Source: Paragordius varius
Taxonomy: Eukaryota; Nematomorpha
Length of the DNA stretch: 64,000 nt
Assembly: GCA_964247055.1 (NCBI GenBank)
Contig: OZ176053.1
Location: 2,728,001-2,792,000, forward strand
Direction: 5' to 3'
Positions within the stretch are counted from its first letter, which is position 1, and each line of letters begins with the position of its first letter. Position numbers and translations under genes: made by a program. Positions 11,636-53,777 of this stretch are shown here, piece by piece. A model generated the notes under the pieces. It did not search any database. It was not told the DNA's origin and saw only the letters and a program-made list of their open reading frames with translations.

Positions 11636-13321
11636 CAGGGCTTCTTAAACTATGGGTCGCGACCCCATTTGGGGTGACTTAGAAAATTATGGGGTCGCGA
11701 GTGATAAAAATACAATCTAACAAATAGATGTTTTTTAACTTTTAAAGTTATGGTATAAAGAAAAATAACAATCATAGTAGATAAATATACCTAAAATCTT
11801 CTGATTCGGAAAGACTGTTTATACCAGAATTTCTATTATCATTATAATCTATATATTTATAAAAATGAAAAATTCTGGGTTTGTGATCTGTTTCCTGAAA
11901 ACCAGTAGACCCATTCAAATCCAAATGTTGAAAAAATATAATCATTAATGAATGCTCCGACAATAGCTTCGCCCTTTTTTTGAATTAAGCTCCCAGTTCG
12001 GGCCAACCCCATAGTAAAAAACGGTTTTTTTTGAAAATAGGAGTACAGAAAAGTCCTGTCTTTGAGACAATTTTGCGGAAAACGTGTTGGACCATTCGCT
12101 TTCAAATATGATTATTTTTACTTTTTTTTATTGCGCCGAACCTAGTCATCTTAATTTTAATAATTTAGGCTCCCTTTTTCCCCGTTCCCCCCGTAAATTG
12201 CCATTTTTTTTAAAAAAAAACTAAATATTTTTTTGCCCAGGGTATGAGACCGTTAAAATTCACTGAGGATTTAAGTTATTCCCTGTTAAAAGCAAAAATT
12301 TTTGCGTTTTTTAATGGCTGCTGGGTAAACAGATAGCCGCTAAAACTGTGCCACTATATAGAAATTGCGTTGTTTTGGAGCTAATTTACAGAAAATTTAT
12401 GAAGCCATATGAGCTCATCAAAAGCTTAAAATATTACCCTTAATTAGGTAAAAATTAAGGTTAGGTTTTTTTATTTGCCGTTAGTTCGGGACCTTTAATC
12501 CCTAAAACGCCATCATATAACGATTATTTAGTGTTGAGGTATTTTTTCAAATAACCCATGAGACGATGGTATCAAAGATGATTCCAAATATTTGCCGTAT
12601 AAAGGCAAAGAACTTAACTCAGCGCTTTTTCCATATCGGTCTATGGGTAGGGGTCTACCGGTTTAAAACTGAGACGCCATACATAAAAAGGCGTAGTTTA
12701 GAAGCTAATTTTAAAACTTAAGAAGCCATACGAGTTCAGTTACAGACATTTCTGGGAATATAAGAACATTCTTTCCTAAAAAAGAGACCACAACTGATTT
12801 ACTTTTTATATCCCTTAATCCCAGCTGTATGAACACAATTTCAAATTAGTTTTACCCATGATTTCGTAAAACGAAAATTTTAAAATAAATCCAATGATAG
12901 TTGAAAACTTTAATAAGGCACAGATTAAATATGGTCAATTTCGATTAAACAATATTTGAGCCTATGCAAAAACCCGTAAAAGAATAATTAAGAGATTCTT
13001 TTTATTAAATGTGTTTATTATTATTTTTTATCTCCATTAATTCTGTTTATTGCAAATTATTAAGAATAATTATCGGTGAGACAGCGTCACACCGAAGCCT
13101 GACAGGGCCAGCTAGTATTTTGTATAAAATTACTATAATGTTATAGAAATTTATAAAAAATAGTAAATTTATTTTTGTCGATCTCCCAAAACCGAAATAA
13201 TCCTGATAAATATTATCAAAATTTCTAAGTGTTATTCGAAAAAACTATTATTTTTTTCTATATTTGTTGGGGTCGTTAATCATAAATGGGGTGGGGAACT
13301 ACAAAAGTTTAAGAAGCCCTG
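11636..13321 (-). mobile_element. Nonautonomous hAT element (GGGCTTC family), copy 2, inverted
   Basis: Starts CAGGGCTTCTTAAACTATGG and ends AAAGTTTAAGAAGCCCTG. It is the reverse complement of the element at 8059-9710 over its length, with many point differences. The target duplication is not clean (CTTTGTAC left, TTATACAC right). It abuts the MITE at 11446-11627. Open frames on the - strand (11772-11963, 11857-12105) correspond to the + frame of copy 1 but have no known domain. Confidence 0.75.
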
Positions 13322-13473
13322 TTATACACAAGAATTCACACAAACTTTTATGTAAAAGATTACAAAGCTTACGTTTTGATATTTTATGCTTTTTAATGTA
13401 AAATAAAACAAAAACACACCTCTTTTTTATAATTTATTATATTAATATTCCTTTTTTTATTTATTTTTATAGG

Positions 13474-13674
13474 TTATTCTGGTGCTTTAGATCGTGCTCG
13501 CAATGCTGCAGGGGCCATAGCCCGACCCCCGATTCCGGGCATAGGAATTGCCCCTCTTTGAGGTGGTGGATGAATGCTTTGTCCTTCCAGTATTAATTTA
13601 GTTTTTCCGCGTTTGCTCTTAACAGACTTAGTGGCCAGTGATTTTTCACCTTTACTCCGTTTCGATTTGGCCAT
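13474..13674 (-). CDS. Hypothetical small basic protein or terminal exon
   Basis: Open frame of 66 residues from the internal ATG at 13674; the frame stays open upstream to 13815 and an acceptor-like ACACAG lies near 13,735, so it could instead be a last exon. The stretch is visibly less AT-rich than its surroundings. Sequence is lysine/serine-rich (MAKSKRSKGEKSLATKS) with a proline/glycine/alanine-rich end (HPPPQRGAIPMPGIGG, RAMAPAALRARSKAPE). I do not recognise the family; the MAKS..RSK start faintly recalls small nucleolar or ribosome-associated basic proteins, which is not evidence of function. It lies 0.4 kb downstream of the BTB-BACK gene on the same strand, so an alternative 3' exon of that gene is possible. 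Confidence 0.35.
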   Translation of the reverse strand: MAKSKRSKGEKSLATKSVKSKRGKTKLILEGQSIHPPPQRGAIPMPGIGGRAMAPAALRARSKAPE

Positions 13675-14088
13675 TTGGTGTCGTTGCGATTTCGCTTCAT
13701 TTTTTGTCTTTTTTTCACGGTTACTACCACGTTTTCTGTGTTGGATGATATATAATGAATTTTGTAAAAAAATAAACATAAAATCGAAGCATATAGGAAC
13801 ACATATATAACTCATCCATGAAAATTAAGCACTATTAAAGGCGGCAAATTCAACATAGTGCGTGAGATCCAGAGTTTTAATATCCAAACTAGGTTTTTTT
13901 TATATCATCAATGTGAGCCTCGGGTAGACAAGTGTTTAGCTTTCCCAATCTTGAAATTTGAGTCCTTACTGTTTATATAAAAAAAATATGGCTAAACTGT
14001 ATATTATTTATTAAGTTTTTCCATATTGTGAGAAGGTTAACTTTGATTATTTATATTGCAACTGCACTTTTTTTAGATAAAATAGTAT

Positions 14089-15884
14089 TTACTTTTCCTT
14101 TTCACCTCCCCCACTTTTTTTAGTGTTATTGTGACGACCGGCATCATCTTCATACTGATAACTATCTGAGGCCGCTGATGATTTTACTTTTTTCTTCTTT
14201 TTACCCTTTTTGCGATCCGTATTTTCTTCGCCAGAAGGATTGGCCGAATTTGGATTTGTAGTAGCCGGTGGGGTCAAGGGTGGAGATGGACTTATGTTTG
14301 GTGTATCACCATAGTGATTATTTTGATTGTTCCCCAAATTATTATGCATGGGTTTGGATGGAGCGGTGAGTATATTTGATTTGGTTCCTTCCATTTTAGG
14401 ATAACGCCTCATGTTTTCGCCATATTGGTTGTCATACGTTTGGTTTTTGCTAATAGGCAAGTAATGTCTTTGTTCAGGAGGGAACAGGCGCGTCCTGTTT
14501 TCCCATAAATTTATGCGATCATTAACAATACGACGCCTATGGTACCTGGATTGATGGATATTTCGCTTAGAAGCGGAATATTCTATGTGAACTCCACATT
14601 TTAAAATATCTATACATTCCTCTAATCTTGGAATCACCTGATCAATAGCATGTAATAATAATTCATAAGAGGAATGGTCATGCGATGTATAAACCTTTTT
14701 ACCCTCAAAGTTTCTTGCCTTAACCGGTTTCCTAGTCGGAAAACTTATATCTTCAATGTTAAGGGCTCGTTTTTCAACACTTTTAATCTTGGTTAAATTC
14801 TTAAACAGTTCATTCAAAATAGTGCAACAATTGTTTTGTATATGCTCGCTATTTAAATTTTCATCTGTGTACTCATCAAATTCCTGAATCAAATAATTTA
14901 AGATAGCGGGGAACAATTGACGATCCTCAAAACCAATTACGTAAATTTGTGTTCCACATGTTTTACAAGTAGTTCTGTAAAAGGGTTTTTTGGATCCAGG
15001 TAAACCTTCATTACAAACTTTACAGGCAAGCTTAGTAGAGTTTGTTTCATTGCACATAAGGACCTCAAGTATAATCTCCTCAATATTTATGTCATTTTCC
15101 AAATTCTGATGGCTAATTTGGCTTAATGACGTTTCAGAAGAGCTTGACATAGCTAATTCACTACTATCAGTATAAGAGCTTGAATCAGAGTAGCCATCTT
15201 TAGCTGTTAACACGGTTTCGAAACCATCCTGGTCATTTATCATTGCCTTTTCTGCTTTGAATAATTTATTGTCGACATTCATTTGTTTCTGTCGGTCTCG
15301 AGTTCCTGTGAGGGCTGTCAAAGAATAATTTGGGGCTGATATACCAACTCCTAGACCTGTGGCCGTTCTGGGTTTAGGAACAATGTAATACATTTTGTTT
15401 TCATTGCGAAATCGCATCGATGTGTGATACCTAAAATAAAGAAACCTCGTAGATAAAGTAAATCAGTATAATAATATAAATAAAAAATTTAATTATCCCG
15501 CAAAAACATCACCTTTCCATAAAAATATTTATTTTATTTATAACATAAAACTTGAAATTTACCTATATAGATTAGAATTTTAACCGAAAAAAAATTACTT
15601 TAACAAAAAAAGGCATTCAATAGAAGCATTGTCGTCTGACTTTCCCATTTAAAGCGAAATATTATGGAGCCAATAAAAAAATTAATTAATTTAAGAATTT
15701 TAGAGGCATCATAGTAAATTATAGGAGTTCAGCAGGTCAGAGTTTATAAAACCTTTAGAGACTAATTTTAAAGCATAAATTAATTAGAATCCCAAATTAA
15801 CTGTTTTTGAGACGGTTTCATTGGGTCGAATTTTAAGCCGTTGTTATTATAAATTTTATGAGAGTTTTAATAAGCATCACTAAG

Positions 15885-15917
<33 letters not shown>

Positions 15918-17912
15918 TATGCATTTTATTTCTGGCTTATTCGCATTAGTTGGAATGGCAACACAGTAGTGTATGGAAAAAACAATAAAATGTTGCATAA
16001 AATAAACAAAGTGTAATGTAAGATAAAAAAATTGTTTATACAACATTTTGTTGTTTTTTTCTATACACTAATGTATTGCCAGTCCAACTATTATGACAAT
16101 GAGCCAGCATACACCGTACTGTTTATTATACCATCCAGAAACTATGATTAAATCATGGCATTCTGCGTAATCGATAAGAACAGCTCCGCAATACAATAAA
16201 TCCCGCGTGCACAGTAATGGAAAACGCACACAACTCATCAACGTTTTCAAATGTCTCAATCGATGAGCCTTATCCTTATATATCCAAGTCCATGCGGCAT
16301 GAAAAACATCCATCTCTGACAAAACGCACAAATTATCATCGGACAATAAAGCTATTAGAGATTCTAAATCAAGGTTCAGATAGGTTTGTGTACCAACCAA
16401 ATCACTAAATTGCAAATCTTTGGATTCAAGATCTGCGGCCTGAGGGCCTCCCACTATTTCCCGCAAACTTCGCCGTTTACCCACGAGAGACATTAAACCA
16501 TCTATTTGGAAATCAGCTACTAGGTTAGATAGCACACGTATATCGCTATCATTTGTTGGAGCCTTGTAGATTCCTATACATTAGATATATTAGTATTAAA
16601 ATTAAAGAAAAATCCCTTTTAATTGCAATTTCCCCGTAAGGACCACGCTCATAATAAACTTTTTAATCAATTATCATCATGCAGTTTTCCAATTTTTCAA
16701 TAAAACCCTAATTTAAATTATACTCATTCAAAGCAGAGAACAACTTCAGAAGTTTTTGGGTATCAAGAAGTGTGAGCCAAGGATTAAGTATAATTTAATC
16801 ATTTTTTAATTTTATCAAATATATAAATGAATAATAATTATAATTTATCATGTAATCATATTCAATATAATTAATCAAAAAATATAATTTTATATATTTT
16901 TAAAAAAGGTCTTGATCCGTATGATTCATTTTTCCACAAACGTGGTCATTAATGGATCCACTGTGGTCAATTTTTAGTAGTTACATATTTATTTAATGTT
17001 TAATCAGTTATAATTCTATTGACGAGCATATAGAAATTCGTTTAAATGGTTAGAATTCACATTTAATAATATCTAACCAGTATTAATTTCAATGACAAAT
17101 AGATATAGATATTTTCTGGTACATTTAGTCCAATACCTTAAATTTATTTAAAAAATTGTAATTAATAACGTGTGTGTCGTCGTCAAATGTATTATATTTA
17201 GTATATGAATGTTCAACAGGAATGGCTTCGCGGGCCGCATTTTTAACTTTAAAAACTTGGCAGGCCCTTAAAATATATATGGACATTTAAAAATAATTTT
17301 TGGACTAAAAAACCTAAAACTGGAAAATGCAAACCCAATATAACATTTTTTTCTAGCTCTTGCCTATTGGATAAATTTAATTGGAAAAAATAATCTTTTG
17401 TGCGAAAATATTTTGCGGGCCGCACATAGGAGAGCCGCATATTGCACATTCCTGATCTTGTGTATAAAATTAATTATAAATTTAAAATAAAGATTGTGAC
17501 AATGTTAATTTAATTAACACTTTAACCTTGTAAACTTTAACTATTGTTTCTACTATTTTTTATAGTACTCTCCATTTTAAAAAAGATATAAATATATTTC
17601 TATACCGTTATATAACCAATGTAAGATGGTTTCCATCGCTTCGCGTGTCACATAAGCAAATTGAGGTATATCCAAATCAACCAATATAACTTCGGTATAT
17701 TTTTTGCTGATAAATATCTCCTCAAAAAATCTACTGTGACAACCCACGACTAATTTGTGACAAGGAAATTTCCCACACTTTAGAGCGATAACTAAATCAT
17801 TGTATTTGCAAACGCATTTAAACCATAAACTGGAAGTATATCTTCCTATTTTCACAAACAACGAATCCGACGGATGTCTTAAAATGTGTGGATTTATTAT
17901 TATATTATCCAT
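14089..17912 (-). CDS. BTB-BACK domain protein with unrecognised zinc-ribbon-like C-terminal half
   Basis: Three exons, 17606-17912, 16132-16573 and 14089-15430, join in frame to about 696 residues. Residues ~39-100 are a BTB/POZ fold (DLVIALKCGKFPCHKLVVGC, SRFFEEIF, TILHWLYNG). Exon 2 is a BACK domain (LESLIALLSDDNLCVLSE, VFHAAWTWI, CVRFPLLCTRDLL). The exon 2/3 join gives ECHDLIIVSGWYHTSM followed by PKPRTATG, echoing the CxDLIxEAxxYHxLP...PRTRPR end of BACK domains and supporting the chosen donor (GTATAAT). No Kelch repeats follow. Instead there is an acidic/serine stretch, a CX2C-X15-CX2C motif (Cys ~386, 389, 405, 408) and a disordered, lysine-rich tail (GKKKKKVKSS). BTB-BACK proteins are often Cullin-3 substrate adaptors; that role is an inference here. 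Intron 1 contains a hAT MITE, intron 2 a palindromic MITE. Confidence 0.75.
15886..15914. repeat. (TA)n microsatellite
   Basis: About 29 nt of uninterrupted TA in intron 2 of the BTB-BACK gene, just outside the palindromic MITE that follows. Confidence 0.9.
15920..16116. mobile_element. Palindromic MITE in BTB-BACK intron 2
   Basis: Arms of about 75 bp: left ...AGTTGGAATGGCAACACAGT..GTGTATGG..., right (reverse complement) AGTTGGACTGGCAATACATT..GTGTATAG.... The centre ATTGTTTATACAACATTTTG is close to that of the MITE at 1447-1628, so they are probably the same family. The right arm ends about 16 nt inside the intron from the exon 2 donor (exon ends 16132). Confidence 0.7.
17217..17454. mobile_element. 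hAT-type MITE in BTB-BACK intron 1
   Basis: 238 bp with ends CAGGAATGGCTTCGCGGGCC... and ...GGGCCGCACATAGGAGAGCC to ...ACATTCCTG. The GCGGGCCGCA subterminal blocks are CpG-rich islands in AT-rich DNA, typical of hAT MITEs. Flanking 8-mers ATGTTCAA and ATCTTGTG agree poorly, so it is old or the exact ends are slightly off. Confidence 0.65.
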
Positions 17913-19120
17913 TTTTAGTATGGTGATACAAGTATTTTTTACACTAAATTTGTCAAAAACATCAATGTCGATAAATTAAACATATTTTGATTGTTGAAAA
18001 TATATATTTGCACTAAGATTTAATAATATTAACATTGGGCTTAATTATTTTTAGTGACTTAGGTAAAACATTTAGCTAAACTGATTTTTGATGTAAATAA
18101 TTTTAAAAAAATTCTCCAATTGTAAAAAGAAATTAATTACCGTTTTTAACTAATAATATTGTAATCTTTAGCCATGCTTGGCATATGTAAAAAAATCAAA
18201 AAAAAAGTTCAATATCTTGGAATTTAACGGCGGGTACCGTTAGTTTGTTTCGATTACGTTTTTATAACCGAATACGGGTTTTAAAAAGTTTTTGGTTGCG
18301 GTTACACAAAAACGGTTGGACTCTAATCCTGGCTTAAATGTTTTTTTGTTTTCCCTTTTCGATATTTTAAATTTAACGTTTTTTTTATAACTGATCTTAT
18401 TTTTCAAATAAAATTTTATTCATTATAAGTTATCATTATATGCCATATTATAATATCAGGTGACACAATTTATTGAGTAATGTGATATCCAAATTTGAAA
18501 AATGTGTCTCATTTTTAACGTCATCAATTGATAAAATTACCATCAAATATACTCTACCGACAAAGAATTTTTTTTTATTTTTAGCGATAATGTTACCTAT
18601 AATTATTAAATGTTAAATAAGGCAATGATTAATAAATTAATAGATTTAAGTTTTATGATAGTAAATTTCGATAAAAATCACATGAAAAAATGATATTGTT
18701 TTGCCAAAATTAGATCAATTTTTCGAAAAATTGCTGAAAAAAATTATCTAAATTATTTTTTCAATGGTACTAATGATTATAAAACGAAGAATTTGCCATC
18801 ATAAATCATTTGGAAAAATAACTTGGCAATATTTATTATGAAATAAATCCGTAGTCAAGGTTACAAAAATTAATTAATTAATTAATTATAATAAATATAT
18901 GAAAGTGTTGACCTTTGTAAAGAATACAATAAAAAAATATGTACAATACACATAATTCCGTACAATAAACATGCTCTTAACGCCACTTATTATGTCATAA
19001 AATTACAATTTGTTTGAAACTATGTTTGCTAACCCGGATATTTATACCTATAATCCAATCGTTCAATTTACTATTTTATTCGCTCAAATTCGTGGTTTTT
19101 TACTTTTTAATACCATAAAA
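17913..19120. other. Intergenic region between divergent BTB-BACK and CAP genes
   Basis: 1.2 kb of AT-rich sequence upstream of both genes. It must contain both promoters, but I see no distinctive regulatory motif. Stretches around 18,200-18,320 look like degenerate repeat DNA. Confidence 0.4.
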
Positions 19121-20811
19121 ATGAATAATACATTTATATTTTGGTTTGTGTCCATAATAATTATACTATTAAGTCACCAATCTAATTCCTACATTCCAAA
19201 CGGAACCGAAATCAAAGAGATTCTTAGGGTCCACAATGCATTTCGGGCAACAGTTAGCCCACCATCTAACGCCATGTTCAAACTCGTATATATATATATA
19301 TACACCAATTTTTTTATTATCATTAAAAATTTTATTAAACAAATGGTTAATTATTATATTTAAGTTTAAAGATTATATAAAAAAGATTTTTGTATCCATA
19401 TTTTTATATTGCAAAATAGGAAAAAAATGTTGCTAAAAAATTTTAAAAAAATTTCAAAAAAATTCTATGTTTCCTATAAAGTAAATTATGTTAATTATAT
19501 CATGTAACACATTTAGGTTTGGAACGAGGAAGGAGCTGAAAGAGCCGAACTTATGGCCAAGAAATGTATATTTGATCATGATTCATCAAGTGATAGAGCT
19601 ACAAAAAGTAATAGTTGATTTATAGTTAATATAAAACTATTTTAAACCAAAATTTCTACTATTAAAAAACGGTTTCAATGGATTAGGACCTAACTGTTTA
19701 TTTTTTGACCTTTTCTAAGAATCAACCTTATTTAAGTTACAATTCAGGTTTTATTTTAAAATAACCAAATCAACCCCATTTTCAATCATTATTTAGCCAC
19801 CTCATTTGTGGTTTCAAAAAAATAATATAAATTTTGGCTAAACTTGATAAAATATAAATGTATTTTGTCCTCAATTGTATTTATTTGCCCATTTTTTTAT
19901 TTAATTAATTTGCTTGATTTAGGAATTCTAATTTACAAACGTGATATATAAAAGGAATTTTACCTTTGCTACGTATGAAATAAGCATAACTTTATGTAAA
20001 AATCAAATATGATTTAATAATTATTATGAGAAAAATTAAACTAAATCAATTACACAACAAAGTCAGAAATCATCCTAAAAATGGTCTATTTGGATTTCCT
20101 AAACATAATAATTTTATTTTTGAAATTTTGAAAACCGCGACTCAAACTGTTTCACCAGTCTGGTTGCGATTCCACTTTTTAGGTCTGGTTCAAGGTTTTT
20201 CCAAATATAATGTGGGGAAAAAATGCTTTGAATTTTAGCATATAGACCAATATTAATAATTATATTTTTTATAAATTTTACCTGTACCATATAAGTTAAA
20301 AATATATATTTTGTGTATATGTTTTTAATGAAGGCTATCCTACGGGAGGAGGTCAAAATTTATTTGCAACCAATGCCCCGTGGATCGTGAGTTGGACTTA
20401 CGTTTTGAATTCGTGGCATGAAGAGGTGGATCTTTTTGAATTTGGCAAAGATTCCGAAAATTTTTATGATGTTGGCCATTATACACAGGTATGATTTAAC
20501 AGGTACATAAAACAGCTAAGTGACAACATTTTCCTATAAGTATCAAAAGCAAAATGTATCATATTATAAAATATAAAATGACACCCAAAATATGAGATAT
20601 GGTTTTACGAAATTTAAACTTTTAAACAAAAGCTGCTTTGAAAAGGATGCGCTAACTTTTACAAGGATAAAATAAAACGCTCCAAATAATAATCATTTAC
20701 AATTTTTTATAGATAAAAAAAATAATATGGTAATTTTCAAATTTTTGTGATTAAAATGATTTCAGATGGTATTATACATTTAGGAATTGCAAATGCTTCA
20801 TTCTAAAAAAA

Positions 20812-20860
<49 letters not shown>

Positions 20861-21637
20861 TGGTATGGGGATCTACCAAAGAAGTAGGTTGTGCGAGATA
20901 TGATTGCCCAAATTTAAAAATATATACATGCAACTACTACCCAGGGTAATTAGAGTGATTCGATAAAAAAACCTCACTTTTATTTTCTTGAATTTGTACA
21001 ATAAAAATTGTGAAAGATCAACTAACAAATATTTCTTTAAAAAGCAACCTTCTTTTTTAAACATGAATCTTTCTAGAATTATTATGACAGATAGATATTT
21101 AAGATAATTACCAATTTAACGCTTTATTTTGCAACTCATGATCTTACAAACAAGGTTAAAAAAATATGATTGATTTTTAAAGAAAATAATAGTTTACTTT
21201 TTTCATTTTGACTTTTTTTACATAATAAAATTTTTATGTACATAAAATAACAGAGGAAATTCAGTACCCTATTATGTACCTTATCAACGCGCAGAAAATC
21301 AAAGTTGTTCAGGATGTTTGAAAAACAGCTCTTGTGAAGAAAGTGGTCCATTTGCAGGAAAATTACTCACGAATTGCAGTAGATAACTAATTTAATTTTT
21401 CGAAAATCGTAAATTTAATAAAAAAATTTCTTTTTCTATTTTTGAATCTTAAAACATTTTGTTTGCATCAATTATTTAATCAGAATTTTTTTGACAGGTT
21501 TGTTTTGTGAAAACCAATACGCCAATTGCGACAGTTTGGCTCAAAATAAATTTTGTCCCTTTTTATCTGAATCTTGTCCATTGTCATGTTTGAAGGAATG
21601 TCAGTCAATACCTCTGAATAATACGATACAAAAATAA
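19121..21637 (+). CDS. Secreted CAP (SCP/TAPS) protein with C-terminal ShKT-type cysteine module
   Basis: Six exons: 19121-19285, 19517-19607, 20334-20488, 20860-20945, 21254-21378, 21498-21637; one frame, 253 residues. Start: ATG 19121 is chosen because it opens a signal peptide (MNNTFIFWFVSIIIILLSHQ); an upstream in-frame ATG would bury it. CAP signatures: ILRVHNAFRA, the exon 1/2 join MFKLVWNEEGAERAELMAKKC, GGGQNLFAT, SWHEEVDLF, GHYTQMVWGSTKEVGCARY, IYTCNYYPGGN. The tail has a hinge with several Cys (CSGCLKNSSCEESGP) and then C-x6-C-x8-C-x6-C-x3-C-x3-C (CENQYANCD, KFCPFLSESCPLSCLKEC), a ShKT/ICR-like pattern. Such proteins act outside the cell (venom, mucus, host interaction, or general secreted roles); which applies here cannot be told. 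A poly(A) signal AATAAA is at 21753. Confidence 0.9.
20816..20858. repeat. (TA)n microsatellite forming the exon 4 acceptor of the CAP gene
   Basis: About 40 nt of TA runs directly into ATAG, the acceptor for exon 4 at 20860. Exon 1 of the same gene ends at 19285 directly before GTATATATATATATA, so another TA run provides its donor. Confidence 0.85.
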
Positions 21638-22555
21638 TTTTTAGCGATTTCTTCAAGAACTAATTTATTTGAAATAACTACCAAACAGAAAAACTTTTAT
21701 ATCTCTACTGATATTTTGTATAATAACATAAAATCAGGGAAAATATATGTATAATAAATTTTGTGCATAATGAATGTATTAATTGTTGATTAGTATAGTC
21801 TTTTGGTCCGGTATGGGTTAATTGAGCAATGTAATCTAATTTTTATAAAACAAATATTAATAATATATATTGTAAATTTTTAACAGTAGTTTCTAATTTA
21901 AAACATAAAATTAAGCTTAAATGAGGACAAGTTTTAACTAATAAATAAATTGTTAATAACCCGTATAAAATAAAATTCTCGTGTTATATATAATTCCAAT
22001 AAAAGAAACCACTATATAACAATAGTGTAATGGAAACAGTTGATTACAATTACGGAACAAAAAATAGCACACTAATTATTATCTTATATTATTATTGTTT
22101 TATTTCTATTTTTATTTTTCATAATTGATAAAAGATTAGTAAGATCCGAATTTATTAATCTAATAAAATTATTAATTTTATACGAGTTATTAACAACATC
22201 AATGTTATAAAAATTTGCCTAATTCCAAATAATTATTTACACATTAAAATTAGAATAATAAACATAAAATGTGAAAACAAAAGGCTATTTTTCCTTGATT
22301 TATTAAATAAAACCCAAAATATATAACTGAGAGTTTTACTAATTTACACTTCTTACACTTATTTTGCAATAGGGTCATATTATATTTAATATACGACGGT
22401 CTTTTTTAGATAAATGACTTTTAGTTTCGCCTACTCTTAATTTAAATTAGGCTACTATTATACAAACATAATCTTATCATTAAACTCACCAAATCAAACA
22501 AAGTAAGAAAGAAAGAAAAACATGATCCAAAATCAAAAAAGTTTATCCATTGGTT
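21638..22555. other. Spacer between convergent CAP and CAD genes
   Basis: 0.9 kb of AT-rich 3' flank. Several AATAAA/TTTATT motifs could serve as poly(A) signals for either gene. No other feature is seen. Confidence 0.4.
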
Positions 22556-52724
<30,169 letters not shown>

Positions 52725-53777
52725 GTGATATATTTTTCAATTTAAAAATTTAATGATTGCATGCAAATCTACTATTTCCCACATATGTTATAAATATGTT
52801 ACATAACGCATTACAATAATAAAAATATAAATTTCTGTTTATATCGCATATATATATATATATATATTTGTGAGGTGGAAATATTTAAAAAAATATATGC
52901 TTTATTTAAATAAGTATTTTGTTTCCCAATGCTTCTGAAGAATACTGACTTGGGGAGTATTTCTGAAAATTCCATGTTCGCATGTATTCTACAAAAGTTA
53001 TATCTTTTTACGGCCTAAAGACCAGTTAAAATCTAATATAAATATAAAATCAAAATTTTATACATACATTTATTTTATATATAAATTAATTCAAGCTAAC
53101 TTATTTATTATGGTTAGCCCAAAAACTTGACGTTTCCTCACATTTTTGTTTTTCTTTATATGATGACATTTTGTGGTATGCCCCAGGGAATAAAGTAGTA
53201 AACAAACGAGTATTTATAGACATGATTAGGTTAGAAATATCGAACCCCGTCTCCTGTATTAGATAACACAGTGTCAAAAATAATATCCTGATGAAATATA
53301 TATTTTCATAAAAAATTGTTTCAGGATCATCATAGTGCTTTTTGTATTGGCCCTTACAATTGATATAAAAAATTGTTTACACTTCTCTGGTAAGCTCCAT
53401 AAATGGAAATCTGCGCATATATTTATTTCAGTGAAAGCTAAATGCTTCATTCCAAAAAATATAGCCAAAGTGTATAAACTACATATAAAAATCAAAACAG
53501 TATTTAAAAAAATTATTAGATGTGGGATCTAAAAGTCCCAAATTATTTTATTGTCTAAAATGGGCTTGTTTCTATAAATAAACCAAAAATGCCGAGATTG
53601 GGCGATTTTACAAATAAATTTTGAAACCATAAAATTTTTAGAAAAAAGCATACTTTTTTCAAAATTAATGAAGCGTACTTCATACTATTTTGAGGCATAA
53701 TGGAAACGGTAAAAAAACGTCTTAAATTATAAAAACATTTTCTTTACAATTCGATGATGCTGAACTTTCTATTACTA
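52725..53777. other. CAD 5' flank and repeat-rich spacer
   Basis: The CAD promoter must lie just right of 52724; a TA run at about 52,850-52,868 is the only visible structure. From about 53,280 (and clearly from 53,520) the sequence matches the foldback arms at 10276-11254 (TCTAAAAGTCCCAAATT, ACTTCATACTATTTTGAGGC). Confidence 0.5.

Noticed and set aside
16217-16408. 63-codon + frame opposite the BACK domain exon
   Set aside because: Antisense of exon 2 of the BTB-BACK gene.
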